This document shows, piece after piece, positions 1 through 8,710 of a DNA stretch of 64,000 nucleotides. The notes beneath the pieces were generated by a model. That model saw only the letters and a program-made list of their open reading frames with translations, had not been told where the DNA came from and ran no database searches. The DNA is from an uncultured Latescibacterota bacterium (GTDB lineage Bacteria > Latescibacterota > UBA2968 > UBA8231): NCBI GenBank assembly GCA_958295495.1, contig OY282352.1, positions 1,612,001 through 1,676,000 of the forward strand, written 5' to 3'. The position numbers were made by a program, and so were the translations under genes. Position 1 is the stretch's first letter; the number at the start of each line of letters is the position of its first letter.

Positions 1-538
1 CGCTGGCGGCGAGCCAATGGTCATCGGCTTTGGTAAAGATCCACAGGCGGTACATGGCGAGGGGCCGGCTAGTACCGCTTTGCCGATCGATGACGAGACC
101 CGAGTCCTGAGTAGCGACGATGGCCTTGTCGTTGCGGGCGAGAACGAACAACACCGTGCGGGCGAGATCGTAGCGCCGGTGCTCGAAATCAGCGGCTAGG
201 GCTCGGGCCAAGGCCGAGCGGTCCTCGTGGATTATGGTCCAGCCGTATGGATCCGCCGAATGATGCCCCTCATAGACAACGACGTGATCGGCATAGGCTT
301 GGATGGCTACGTCTGCATTTCCCCGACGATGGCCGGATTTTTCAGTGCTCAAAACTTGGCGGATCAGGACCGTCTCGGGCGTTTCCGCAGCCCAAGCGAT
401 ACTCCTTAAAAAATTCAGTGCGACGAGGCATGCGATGAATTGGTTTTTTCTTACCGCCGTTCCGTTCTCTGCGGAGGCCGCGATAAAACGGGTGAGGATA
501 GGGCTTGCAGCAGGATGGAGCCGGGGGTATCGCTGCAT
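1..538 (-). CDS. Hypothetical secreted protein, 3' end beyond window
   Basis: An open frame of 179 codons runs leftward from an ATG at 538-536 to the window edge without a stop. The ATG is preceded by AAGGGAGA (about 543-550), a good Shine-Dalgarno sequence. After about 30 residues comes a basic stretch (RKN) and a hydrophobic segment ending in AWA|AE, resembling a signal peptide. The mature part is mixed polar and contains the segments DHVVVYEGHH, LFVLARNDKAIVA and MYRLWIFTKADDHWLAAS. I do not recognise the family. The long pre-signal extension is odd; either the start is further in with an unusual codon or this is a signal anchor. Function unknown. Confidence 0.6.
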   Translation of the reverse strand, partial: MQRYPRLHPAASPILTRFIAASAENGTAVRKNQFIACLVALNFLRSIAWAAETPETVLIRQVLSTEKSGHRRGNADVAIQAYADHVVVYEGHHSADPYGWTIIHEDRSALARALAADFEHRRYDLARTVLFVLARNDKAIVATQDSGLVIDRQSGTSRPLAMYRLWIFTKADDHWLAAS

Positions 539-669
539 CTGGTCTCCCTTCGTTGCGCCTGATGTCCGCGTAGATCAGGCAGAAAAGAGTACACAGCAGG
601 AGAGCTGAAAAAGAGGTGGGCTTGGCCCTTTTGGCGGACTAGGGGGCTCCCTTAGAGCACCTATGCCGC

Positions 670-698
670 AATCAAAAAGAGCAGTAAAACCATGTCAA
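670..698 (-). promoter_or_regulatory. Possible sigma70-like promoter for the leftmost gene
   Basis: On the minus strand a perfect TTGACA (698-693) is followed after 17 nt by TTGATT (675-670), a weak -10. It lies about 130 nt upstream of the ATG at 538 in the same orientation. The -10 match is poor, so this is tentative. Confidence 0.25.
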
Positions 699-854
699 GA
701 ATACTTTTCGGTTCGGCGGAAACTTAGATAACTGACGTTACGCAGCCCGATGTAGCGTCGGTCGCTTCCGGCGGTCAGTAGGTCGTCCTATGTATGTTGT
801 ATTTGCCTCACAAATCGGCCAACTTGTGGGGCTGGCGTGAGGGGCGCGTCGATC

Positions 855-881
855 GTCATTCCCGCGAAAGCGGGAATCCAG
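855..881. repeat. REP-like palindromic hairpin
   Basis: TTCCCGC (859-865), a GAAA tetraloop and GCGGGAA (870-876) form a perfect 7-bp stem flanked by GTCA and TCCAG. The core GTCATTCCCGCGAAAGCGGG recurs in inverse orientation at 46607-46626, inside a MITE-like element. Such GTCATTCCCGCGAAAGCGGG hairpins are widespread intergenic repeats in many bacteria (family knowledge). Confidence 0.7.
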
Positions 882-975
882 TACCCTTGCTCCTCGCCGG
901 TGCCGTCGCTCCCGCAGTTGTGCGCCGCCACGTACCTGAGCACACCGTTCGGAGGCCGGTCCATTACTTGGTACG

Positions 976-1008
976 GATGTCAAGGTCAACCCATGTTCTC
1001 TTGACATC
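976..1008. repeat. 9-bp inverted repeat
   Basis: GATGTCAAG (976-984) and CTTGACATC (1000-1008) are perfect inverted repeats separated by 15 nt, in the intergenic space before the glycosyltransferase. It could be an operator or an RNA hairpin; no U-run follows on either strand, so a terminator is unlikely. Confidence 0.4.
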
Positions 1009-1192
1009 TCGTTTTGAAACTCTATCGTTAGCTGTCGGTGTCGCCATGCCGCGGAGTATTGCTTTGAGAACGGACGGGAAAATGGTAAAAAGTTCAGTAG
1101 GCGCGAGGATACGGCCGCCGGCCGCGGCGGTTTCCGCGGCGGCGACACCCGGTTGCCCGGCCCGCAACGCCGCTGATGTAGGTGTTCGTAAG

Positions 1193-2207
1193 TTGTTAAA
1201 AAACAATAAGTTACCCCCCCACCCCCCACATAATCGAACCGCCTCTTTTCTTCTATCCGTTGTAGCACCCTGCTTCAACGAGGAAGCGGTCCTCCGCGAG
1301 ACCCATCGCCGCCTCGTCGCCACCCTCGAAGCAGTCCCCGACCTCGATTTTGAACTCGTTTACATTGACGACGGCAGCCGCGACGCGACGCTGAACGTCC
1401 TGCGGGAACTCCAGCACGCCGATGTGCGGGTGCGGGTCCTCGCTCTGTCGCGCAATTTCGGCCACCAGATGGCCGTCACCGCCGGCTTGGCCGAAGCCGC
1501 CGGCGATGCGGTCGTCGTCATCGACGCCGACCTGCAAGACCCGCCCGAGGTCATCCCCCAGATGCTGGACCGTTGGCGGGAAGGGGCCGACGTGGCCTAC
1601 GGCGTGCGGACCAAACGCGACGGCGAGACGCGGTTCAAGCGCTGGACAGCCAGTGCCTTCTACCGCCTCCTCGCCCGCCTCACCGACATCTCCATTCCGC
1701 TCGACACCGGCGACTTCCGGCTCATGGACCGCACGGTGGTTGCCGCCTTCCTCGCCATGCCGGAACGCGACCGCTTCGTGCGCGGCATGGTGGCTTGGAC
1801 CGGCTTTCGCCAAGAGCCGGTCCCCTACCGGCGGGCAGCCCGGGTGGCAGGGGAGACCGGGTGGCCGCTCGGGAACATGCTGCGCTTGGCCACCGACGGC
1901 CTTGTGTCGTTCTCCCTCCTGCCGCTGCGCTTGGCGACTTGGCTCGGCCTGCTGGCCGCCGTCGGGTATCGTCTATGCCCTCGTCCTGCGCCTCTGTACC
2001 GCCGTTTGGGTCTCCGGCTGGACCTCGCTGCTCATCGCCGTCCTGTTCCTCGGCGGTGTACAGCTTCTGCTGCTCGGCCTCCTCGGCGAGTACGTGGGGC
2101 GCATCTACGGCGAGGTGAAGCACCGGCCGCTCTATCTGGTCGAGGAACGGCTGGGATTCCCCGCTACGAGCCGACCGGCGGTCCAGGAGGAGCCGGCGGA
2201 TGAGTAG
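1193..2207 (+). CDS. GT2 family (DPM1/GtrB-like) glycosyltransferase, frameshifted
   Basis: Probably transfers a sugar from a nucleotide sugar to a polyprenyl phosphate at the membrane. The GT-A fold is visible: [10 protein letters not shown] at the N-terminus, [22 protein letters not shown], then the DADLQDPPE signature and [11 protein letters not shown]. The C-terminus has the two membrane segments typical of GtrB-like enzymes, ending in [19 protein letters not shown]. The reading frame changes by +1 at about 1964: the GGG at 1964-1966 has one base more than needed to join LGLLAAV to [10 protein letters not shown]. The start is uncertain: TTG at 1193 is taken because homologues begin just before SVVAP; ATG at 1082 would add a low-complexity extension. 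Overlaps the next gene by 8 nt. Confidence 0.75.
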
Positions 2208-3318
2208 CGAGGCGGTGCGCTGGCTGAAGCGGTCTTTCGGCGTCGCCTCGACGGCGGGGTTCGTGTGGCTGCTCGCGTGCGAGGTGGACCTAAACGCGCT
2301 GGGCCGGGCGTTCGCCGGGGTGTCCATTCCCGTCGTCCTGCTCGCCCTCGGTTTTCTGGCCGCCGGCTACGCGGTGCGTATCGTCCGCTGGTGGTGGATG
2401 CTGCGCGTCCTCGAACCGAGTCTGCCGCTCGGCGCGTGTGTCTGGCCGTTGCTGGCGAGCATCGCCATCAACAACGTGCTACCGCTCCGGGCAGGTGACG
2501 CTTTTCGCGTGCTGGGTTTCCGCCGGCAGCTCCGGTCCCCAGCCGTGCGGGTGCTCGGCACTCTTGTGATTGAGCGAATCTTGGACTTGGGCGTCCTAGT
2601 CGGATTTTTATTTCTGGGGCTACTCGGATTACCGGACGGTTCCTACCCGCGCGACTTCGTCGTGGCCGCGGCGTCGCTGGCGGGCGCGGGCATCGTTGCG
2701 ATCCTCGTCCTGCCGCTGCTCGTGCCCGGGCGCTTCTGGGAGCACTTGCCGGGACGCCGTTTCCTAGCCGGTCGGCGCTGGGCGGAAGCCGTTTCCAGAC
2801 AGGGCACCCTCTTGGCCGAGGCACTCGGCGTCGTGCGTTCGCCACAAAGGCTACTCGCGCTCCTCGGACTGTCGATCCTCGCTTGGATCTGTGAGGGGGC
2901 GGTGTTCGCGACCGTGGCCGCGGCACTTCAGGCGGGTGCCGCGCCGCTCGGGCCGTGGTTTGCGCTGGCCACCGGTACGCTCGCCACGGTCCTTCCTAGC
3001 ACGCCGGGATACATCGGGACCTTCGACTATTTCGCCGCGCAGGGCCTCGCCGCGCAGGGTGCCTCCCCCGAAGTGTCCGCCGCCTTTGCGCTGATCGTTC
3101 ACGCGGTGCTGTGGGCACCGCTGACGGCCGCCGGGTTGCTCTACCTGCTCGTGAGAGGTGTCCGGCCGCGGCATATCATGGGCGGCGTCTCCTCCGATCC
3201 GAATGGAGGCCGGGCCGAAGCTCCACCGCCTTCCGAGAAGCCGCCCGCCGCACCCCGAACTTCCGCGACGACAACGATCCGGGCGGGAGCCGCGGGCGAG
3301 GCCCGATGCGAGCGATAG
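2200..3318 (+). CDS. YbhN/UPF0104-type (LPG synthase TM domain) membrane protein
   Basis: A 372-residue integral membrane protein with about eight hydrophobic segments. It matches the YbhN/AglD-like family (lysylphosphatidylglycerol synthase TM region) through [14 protein letters not shown] (residues about 88-101), VIERILDL and the later [15 protein letters not shown] segment. Members often sit beside GT2 and GT39 enzymes and are thought to handle lipid-linked intermediates; the exact substrate is unknown. The start ATG overlaps the preceding glycosyltransferase (ATGAGTAG), so the two are translationally coupled. The C-terminal 50 residues are Pro/Arg-rich and overlap the beginning of the next gene. 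Confidence 0.8.
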   Translation: MSSEAVRWLKRSFGVASTAGFVWLLACEVDLNALGRAFAGVSIPVVLLALGFLAAGYAVRIVRWWWMLRVLEPSLPLGACVWPLLASIAINNVLPLRAGDAFRVLGFRRQLRSPAVRVLGTLVIERILDLGVLVGFLFLGLLGLPDGSYPRDFVVAAASLAGAGIVAILVLPLLVPGRFWEHLPGRRFLAGRRWAEAVSRQGTLLAEALGVVRSPQRLLALLGLSILAWICEGAVFATVAAALQAGAAPLGPWFALATGTLATVLPSTPGYIGTFDYFAAQGLAAQGASPEVSAAFALIVHAVLWAPLTAAGLLYLLVRGVRPRHIMGGVSSDPNGGRAEAPPPSEKPPAAPRTSATTTIRAGAAGEARCER

Positions 3319-4676
3319 GGATGCGCCCTGCGCTCAGGCGCATCGTCCGTTTCAGCCGCGACCACAAAACGCGTCTGTACTACGCGGCCGGTGTCGTCTT
3401 GCTCGTCGTCGCGGCGGGGCTGCGCTCCTATAAGCTTTCGGAGCACTATCTGAGGTATGACGAAGCGGCAGCGGCCAACTTTTCAAGAGGCTCATTCTCG
3501 GAAATCATCTCCAATACTCGTTGGCTTAACTCCTCTCCGATCCTGTACCCCCTAGTCTTGTACGCGGTACAGAAGATCGAGAGCACGATCTTCAGCGTTC
3601 GGGTAGTGCCCGCCACGACCAGCGTTCTGACCGTCGCCGTGATGCTCTTTCTGCTGCCGCGCCTCGGGGTTGCTCGGGGAGCCGCGTTTCTGGCGGCCCT
3701 GCTCTCTACGCTTTCCGTTGAAGCAATCCGGCACGCTCAGGATGCGCGGGAATACTCCATCGACGCGCTGGTGGCCTTACTCATGGTGGCGGGACTGCTG
3801 CGGTATCTGCGGGATGGCAGGAAGGCCCTGCTCTGCGTTTTGCTGTTCCTCGCGCCGTTGGTGCAGTACGGCTTAGTCCTGTTTGGCATTGCCGTCATTG
3901 GTGCCGCCATCGTCGCCCCGTGCGTCTCTGGACAGGACAGGCGGAGGCCTACCTTAGGCCGGATTGGAGACTGGTTAAAACGACGCCTCGACTTGGCCAC
4001 GCCCTGTGGGTTCTTCCTCGCGGGGGGGGCCGTGAGCTACTTGACGACTTTACGCTATCAATGGAAAGAAGGGGGATTTGCTTCGGATACCTATTTATCG
4101 ACGAATTACTTTCAGGGAGAGTTCGATGCGCGCTCAATCCTTGAGTTCTCGATTGATGGGATTTGGAGCTTATTGACGTATCTTATGCCGGAGGTTGTTG
4201 CGATAGCGGCACTGCCCGCATTCGCGATCCTCCTAGTCGTAGCATTCCTCGGAAAGGTTCAATACAGTGCCGTCGCAGTTCTGTTTTCGTTTTGCATCGC
4301 AGTTTCCGTGGTTGCCGCCGTGCTGGGCATATACCCGCTTGGGGGCATTCACCAAATTATCTATCTGGGTCCGATTGTTTTCTTGGCGGTCGGCGTCGCG
4401 TTTCATTCAGGAGCTGACGCGCTGGCATTGACCACACGCCAAGCATGGCTGGGGCCTCTATTGATCGCGTTATCCGCAAGCGCAATAGTGCTTGCCGGAG
4501 TAGATGCCATACGGCAGGAGAATGTGTACTGGCCCTATGACACAAGCGAGGAGATATTTACCGTACTATCAAGAGCGCACGCAAGAGGAGGATGCTTATT
4601 TTTACAGTCGCGATGCGCTAGCGCGTATAGAATTCCATCAAAAACAAAAAATCGAATCGGGAAGGTTGTTGTTTGA
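3306..4676 (+). CDS. GT39/PMT-like polytopic glycosyltransferase, 5' part of frameshifted gene
   Basis: Multi-pass membrane protein of the GT-C (GT39/ArnT-like) kind. After a short basic N-terminus and the first membrane segment comes SEHYLRYDEAAAANFSRG, where the loop acid D-E is in the place of the GT-C catalytic acid; RHAQDAREYSIDAL is another typical loop. Around ten hydrophobic segments follow. ATG at 3306 is preferred over the in-frame position 3111 because the upstream part lies inside the previous gene. The homologous protein clearly continues in frame +1 from about 4573, so the final residues before the stop at 4676 are out of frame. Read together, 3306-5271 encode one protein of about 655 residues. 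Confidence 0.7.
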   Translation: MRAIGMRPALRRIVRFSRDHKTRLYYAAGVVLLVVAAGLRSYKLSEHYLRYDEAAAANFSRGSFSEIISNTRWLNSSPILYPLVLYAVQKIESTIFSVRVVPATTSVLTVAVMLFLLPRLGVARGAAFLAALLSTLSVEAIRHAQDAREYSIDALVALLMVAGLLRYLRDGRKALLCVLLFLAPLVQYGLVLFGIAVIGAAIVAPCVSGQDRRRPTLGRIGDWLKRRLDLATPCGFFLAGGAVSYLTTLRYQWKEGGFASDTYLSTNYFQGEFDARSILEFSIDGIWSLLTYLMPEVVAIAALPAFAILLVVAFLGKVQYSAVAVLFSFCIAVSVVAAVLGIYPLGGIHQIIYLGPIVFLAVGVAFHSGADALALTTRQAWLGPLLIALSASAIVLAGVDAIRQENVYWPYDTSEEIFTVLSRAHARGGCLFLQSRCASAYRIPSKTKNRIGKVVV

Positions 4677-5271
4677 AGGAAAGGCATTATGTTGGCCTTC
4701 GACCGAACCATGTTTCCAAGAAATGCTCGCCGAGATCATCCCGCTGTCTGGAAGAAGAAGACTCTGGTTGGTTTCTGAAAGCCCTTGGCCCTCTATGAAA
4801 GTGCTGCCAGCACTGACTGGGCACGTTTCGGTTGAGCATGTCGTTTCTGGCGAACGCCTCAATCTTTATCTGATTGAAGATACGGAATCCTTGATTAAAA
4901 TCGCTACCAGTTCTGATAGGCTAATCTTGCCTCGTAAGCCGCTAATCCGCTCCACCTTCGACGTCTATCTCCTCGCGAACACGCTGATCTATTTCAAGGA
5001 ACCGTGCGGCGCAGAGGACGTGCAGAAAACCTTCTTCCTGCACGTCGTCCCGGCGGACGCGAGCGACCTGCCGGCCTATAGCAAGCAGCACGGCTCCGAC
5101 AACCTCGACTTCCGCTTCCGTGACTACAGCTTTCCGTTGAACGAGGGGTGCGTCGCTTGGCGAGAACTTCCCGACTACGCCATCGCCAGCATCCGCACCG
5201 GCCAGTACCTCGGCAACGAGGACGGCTCCTACACACACCTCTGGGAAGGGGAAATTCGCTTCGATGAGTAG
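4573..5271 (+). CDS. 3' part of the frameshifted GT39-like protein, with a novel C-terminal domain
   Basis: This frame continues the preceding gene: the join is VLSR followed by ERTQEEDAYFYSRDA at about 4572-4585, where one extra base is needed to explain the shift. It encodes the soluble periplasmic tail: a region with YSRDALARIEF and, at 4950-5268, a domain of about 105 residues with the pattern STFDVY, NTLIY, PC, FFLHVVP, DNLDF, LPDYAI, IRTGQY and LWEGEI. The same domain occurs twice at the end of another GT39-like protein (34178-34840). It is probably not translated separately; the ATG at 4504 in this frame is incidental. It overlaps the oxidoreductase start by ATGAGTAG. Confidence 0.65.
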   Translation, partial: ERTQEEDAYFYSRDALARIEFHQKQKIESGRLLFEGKALCWPSTEPCFQEMLAEIIPLSGRRRLWLVSESPWPSMKVLPALTGHVSVEHVVSGERLNLYLIEDTESLIKIATSSDRLILPRKPLIRSTFDVYLLANTLIYFKEPCGAEDVQKTFFLHVVPADASDLPAYSKQHGSDNLDFRFRDYSFPLNEGCVAWRELPDYAIASIRTGQYLGNEDGSYTHLWEGEIRFDE

Positions 5272-6604
5272 CCCGGCCGGCGGCTCCCGGCCCCACGTCG
5301 CGGTGATCGGCGGCGGCTTCTGCGGCTTGACCGCAGCCTACGAACTGGGCCGGCGCAACGTCCGCGCCACGGTGCTGGAGCGCGACGCCGAAATTGGCGG
5401 CCTCGCCGGCAGCTTTCCCGCCGGCGGCACACGGCTCGAGAAGTTCTACCACCACTGGTTCACCAACGATGTCCATGTGATGAATCTCATCGCGGAGTTG
5501 GGCCAGTCGGACCAAGTGCTGACGCGGCCCACCCGGACGGGCACGTACTACGCCCACGACTTCTTCAAGCTCTCCACGCCCCTCGACCTGCTGCGCTTCT
5601 CGCCCCTGCCGTTCTGCGACCGCCTCCGGCTCGGGCTGCTGGCATTGCGGGCGCGCCGGGTGCGGGACTGGCGCAGCCTCGAAGACCGCACCGCCGCCGA
5701 CTGGCTGCGCGAGATGGGCGGCGAGCGGGTCTATCGGGTGGTGTGGGAGCCGCTCCTGCACGGCAAGTTCGGCGATTTGGCCGAAGAAGTGGCGGCGGTG
5801 TGGTTCTGGAACAAGCTCAAGCTGCGGGGCGGCAGCCGCGGGAAAGGCGGTGAGGAACGGCTGGCCTACTACAAAGGCGGCTTCTCCGCGCTGGCCGAGG
5901 CCCTAGCCGACGCTGTCCGGGGCCAAGGCGGAGAAATCCGCACCGGCGTCCCGGTCAGTGGCTTGCGGGTGGACGCCGGGCGGGTGGTCGGGGTGGTCAC
6001 GCCCGAGGCGACGCTGCCCGCCGACGCCGTGCTCGCGACGCCGGCGCTGCCCATCGTGGCGGATCTCTTGGAACCTCACGCGCCGAGTGAGTACGTGGAC
6101 GGCCTGCGACGCATCCGCTATCTGGCCAATGTCTGCGTCGTGCTGGAACTCGACCGCAGCCTGTCGGATCTCTACTGGCTGAACGTCAACGACCCCGGTT
6201 TCCCCTTCGTGGGCGTCATTGAGCATACCAACTTCGAGCCGGCCTCGACCTATGGCGGGCGGCACATCGTGTATCTGTCCCGCTATCTGCCCGACAGCGA
6301 CGCGCTCTGGCGGATGCCCGACGAGGACGTGGTCGCGTTCACGCTCGCACACCTGCGGCGGATGTTTCCCGACCTGACGGCCGACCAGATTCTCGCCGCC
6401 CATGTCTGGCGCGCCCGCTACGCGCAGCCGGTGGTGGAGCGCGGCTACCGCCGGCTGATCCCCACTACGCGCACACCTATGCCGAACCTGTTTCTGGCGA
6501 CGATGGCCCAGATCTATCCCGAAGACCGGGGCACGAACTATGCGATCCGGCAGGGCCGGGCGGTTGCCCAGGACTGTGCGGCGACGGTGGACGGTGCGGG
6601 ATGA
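5264..6604 (+). CDS. NAD(P)/FAD-dependent oxidoreductase (flavin amine oxidase/UGM-like)
   Basis: 446 residues with an N-terminal Rossmann dinucleotide site, VAVIGGGFCGLTAAYE (residues 12-27), an acidic residue binding the adenosine ribose (E39 in VLERD), and the GGLAGS motif (45-50) characteristic of protoporphyrinogen-oxidase and UDP-galactopyranose-mutase-like flavoproteins. YYKGGFSALAEAL and the C-terminal IYPEDRGTNYAIRQGR close the second FAD contact. Enzymes of this type sit in glycan or lipid clusters; here it ends a four-gene run with GT2, YbhN and GT39 genes, so a role in making or modifying a glycolipid intermediate is inferred. The substrate cannot be told from sequence. Confidence 0.8.
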   Translation: MSSPAGGSRPHVAVIGGGFCGLTAAYELGRRNVRATVLERDAEIGGLAGSFPAGGTRLEKFYHHWFTNDVHVMNLIAELGQSDQVLTRPTRTGTYYAHDFFKLSTPLDLLRFSPLPFCDRLRLGLLALRARRVRDWRSLEDRTAADWLREMGGERVYRVVWEPLLHGKFGDLAEEVAAVWFWNKLKLRGGSRGKGGEERLAYYKGGFSALAEALADAVRGQGGEIRTGVPVSGLRVDAGRVVGVVTPEATLPADAVLATPALPIVADLLEPHAPSEYVDGLRRIRYLANVCVVLELDRSLSDLYWLNVNDPGFPFVGVIEHTNFEPASTYGGRHIVYLSRYLPDSDALWRMPDEDVVAFTLAHLRRMFPDLTADQILAAHVWRARYAQPVVERGYRRLIPTTRTPMPNLFLATMAQIYPEDRGTNYAIRQGRAVAQDCAATVDGAG

Positions 6605-6737
6605 CGGGCTCGCGGTGCGCTTACCTTCTATACCACATTGCCCTACTCTGGGCCGACCCCGCCGCCTTTTTGTTGAGTAGGATTGGGAGTTAGGATCATT
6701 CACAACGCTATTGCTAACCAAAGGAGTTACGACCTCT

Positions 6738-7667
6738 ATGGCAGAATTTGACGCGATTTCCAAGGACTTGATTCAGACCTATCCGCAAGACTTCGCCCGC
6801 TTCGCCCTGGCGCAAGACGACGTCGAGGTGCTCGAAGTGCTCGATACGGAGCAACCCACCGTGGAGACGCATCGGCTGGACAGCCTCATGCGCGTGCGCC
6901 TCAACGGCACCGAAGTCTTGGTACACAACGAATTTCAAACGACCGATAGCACCTCTTTGGCCATGGCACTGCGGATGGCTGGCTACATCGGCCGGCTCCT
7001 CGAGCAGTACGGCCTGCCGGTGCATTCCCATGTCATCTACCTGCGGCCGGCCGCAGGCCGCCATGACCGCGGCGCGTACGTGCAAGATCATTTGGGCTAT
7101 CGCGTGGTGATCCAATACAAGGTGATTCGGCTGAGTACGTTGGCCGGGCAAGCCATTCTCGACGGCGACTATACGGGCTTGTTGCCCTTCGCGCCGTTGA
7201 TGCAGCCGCCGGCTGGGCAGACGGCCGCGCAGTGGTTGCGGCAGTGCGTGCAGCGTGCCGAGGCCGTGCCGATGGCCACGGCGACGAAGGCCAATTTTCT
7301 GACGGATTTGGCCATTATGAGCGGTTTAGTATATGATTATCAAACCATTCAACGCATCATACCGGAGGACATCATGTACGAATCGTCGGTTATTCAGCAC
7401 TTTGCCGAGCAGGGTCTTGAGCAGGGACGCGAGCAGGGCCTTGAGCAGGGGCGCGAGCAGGGCCTTGAGCAGGGACGCGAGCGAATGCTGCGAGAAGACG
7501 TCCAAGAGGTATTGGAGCTTCGCTTTGGGGTGGAGCAGACGCGGCAGTTGGTGGACCGTATTGCGGCGGTGGACGGGGTGGAGCCGCTCAGGGGCTTGCA
7601 TCGGGCGGCGGTGCAAGCGGCGGATGTGGCGGCGTTTCGCTCGGCGTTGGAGAGCAGCACCGCGTGA
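6738..7667 (+). CDS. Rpn family recombination-promoting nuclease/putative transposase
   Basis: 309 residues. The N-terminal half matches the Rpn/PD-(D/E)XK family: MAEFDAISKDLIQTYPQDFARFAL, then RLDSLMRV and VLVHNEFQT, which supply the D and ExQ-type catalytic elements. The middle has GDYTGLLPFAPLMQ. Near the C-terminus there are three exact octapeptide repeats EQGLEQGR, a linker common in this family, followed by a helical tail (REDVQEVLELRFG). ATG at 6738 is chosen because AAGGAG lies at 6721-6726; the in-frame TTG at 6711 is upstream of that SD. It stands alone between a glycan cluster and a catabolic block and probably promotes recA-independent recombination, as shown for E. coli Rpn proteins. 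Confidence 0.8.
   Translation: MAEFDAISKDLIQTYPQDFARFALAQDDVEVLEVLDTEQPTVETHRLDSLMRVRLNGTEVLVHNEFQTTDSTSLAMALRMAGYIGRLLEQYGLPVHSHVIYLRPAAGRHDRGAYVQDHLGYRVVIQYKVIRLSTLAGQAILDGDYTGLLPFAPLMQPPAGQTAAQWLRQCVQRAEAVPMATATKANFLTDLAIMSGLVYDYQTIQRIIPEDIMYESSVIQHFAEQGLEQGREQGLEQGREQGLEQGRERMLREDVQEVLELRFGVEQTRQLVDRIAAVDGVEPLRGLHRAAVQAADVAAFRSALESSTA
7407..7478 (+). repeat. Three tandem 24-bp repeats inside the Rpn-like gene
   Basis: Units 7407-7430, 7431-7454 and 7455-7478 differ by only one or two bases and encode EQGLEQGR three times. The length is a multiple of 3, so copy number can change without breaking the frame. Confidence 0.85.
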
Positions 7668-7717
7668 GGACCGCCGCGTAGGAAGGAAGTAGGCAGGCTA
7701 TAGAGGAGGAACGTCAG

Positions 7718-8707
7718 TTAGATAAACCTAGACGTGATTTGCCCCACGAGCGACTCGCCGCGAGCGTAGCGGTCGAGGTTGTCCGCGGCCAGGCGCGCTC
7801 GCTTGCGCGAGGTGCCGTCGGTCGAACCGGCCGTGTGGGGCATGGCAAACACATTGGGCAATTGGAAAACGGGGGCCGTAGCGTCGGGTGGCTCCTGAGC
7901 GAAAACATCGAGTCCGGCCCCGCCCAAGCGACCGTCCACCAGCGCCCGGTAGAGAGCGTCCTCATCGACGAGCGCACCTCGGGCCACGTTGATCAAGCAG
8001 GCGGTTTCCTTCATCAGGCCGATGCGCCGCGCGTCAATGGTGTGCTGGGTTGCCGGGGTCAAGTGCAGGTGCAGCGACAAGTAGTCGCTGGCGGCCACCA
8101 CGCGATCTACATCGTCGGGACCACCGAGGAACTCAGGCTCGATTTCGGCGAGGATTTCCTCTTCAATGGGGCGGATGTCAATGGCCAAGATCCGCAGGCC
8201 AAAGGCTCTGGCCCGGCGCGCCAAGTCTTGGGCACTCGCGCCAAAGCCGATCAGGCCGAGCGTCAAGCCCTCCAGCTCAATGCCCGTAGGCGCGTATAGC
8301 TTGCCAGCGGCGAAATTCCGTCGCGCTTCTCCATAGCGGTGGGCGTACATGAGAATGAACATCATGGCACTCTGGGCCAACGCCACGCTGCTGAGTTGCC
8401 CAGGGCAATGGGCGAGTAGTAGCCCGGCGTTGAGAATCCCCTCGACGTCGACGTGGTCGAGGCCAGTGGTCTGGGCCTGGAGGAATTTGACGCCAGTCGC
8501 GGCCGCAGCGGCCAGCAGGTCTGGGGCGATATTGCCCCCTAAATCGACGATGGCTTCAATGCCCGCCAGTTGGGGCCCGACTGGCTGGGCGCGGTCGAAG
8601 ATGCGGAGGTTGTGGCGGGCACGTACGGCCTCGATGACGTCGGTCGCCCAAGGCGAGGCGATCGCGGCGACCGGGTGGGGCAGAAAGAGGACCTTGAGTC
8701 GGCGCAT
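7718..8707 (-). CDS. D-isomer-specific 2-hydroxyacid dehydrogenase
   Basis: 329-residue NAD(P)-dependent reductase of 2-oxoacids. It has the Rossmann motif LGLIGFGASAQDLARRARAF followed by IDIRP at the end of strand 2 (acidic residue favouring NAD). The catalytic residues are visible: Arg in INVARGALVDEDAL, Glu in VFAQEPPD and His in AMPHTAGST. The ATG at 8707 lies three bases after the stop of the upstream aldolase gene, so the two are probably translationally coupled. Together they would make or use a 2-oxoacid and the matching 2-hydroxyacid. The HPxxH-like region is ordinary; phosphoglycerate dehydrogenase cannot be excluded, but the absence of an ACT domain and the aldolase neighbour argue for catabolism. 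Confidence 0.85.
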   Translation of the reverse strand: MRRLKVLFLPHPVAAIASPWATDVIEAVRARHNLRIFDRAQPVGPQLAGIEAIVDLGGNIAPDLLAAAAATGVKFLQAQTTGLDHVDVEGILNAGLLLAHCPGQLSSVALAQSAMMFILMYAHRYGEARRNFAAGKLYAPTGIELEGLTLGLIGFGASAQDLARRARAFGLRILAIDIRPIEEEILAEIEPEFLGGPDDVDRVVAASDYLSLHLHLTPATQHTIDARRIGLMKETACLINVARGALVDEDALYRALVDGRLGGAGLDVFAQEPPDATAPVFQLPNVFAMPHTAGSTDGTSRKRARLAADNLDRYARGESLVGQITSRFI

Positions 8708-8710
8708 ACG

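Larger units (their letters stand above)
539..1192. other. Gene-free stretch between divergent genes
   Basis: No frame here looks coding on either strand: the long frames are Arg/Pro/Ala-rich and lack recognisable domains. The stretch holds a candidate minus-strand promoter (670-698), a REP-like hairpin (855-881) and a 9-bp inverted repeat (976-1008). Just beyond it is a C-rich run (about 1213-1227). The start of the rightward glycosyltransferase is not certain, so its right border is approximate. Confidence 0.5.

Noticed and set aside
1193..5271. Programmed +1 frameshifting as the explanation for split glycosyltransferase genes
   Set aside because: No slippery site with a following stop and no conserved signal seen; mutation or sequencing error is simpler.
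7407..7478. Minisatellite of regulatory function
   Set aside because: The 24-bp units simply encode the EQGLEQGR linker common to Rpn-type proteins.
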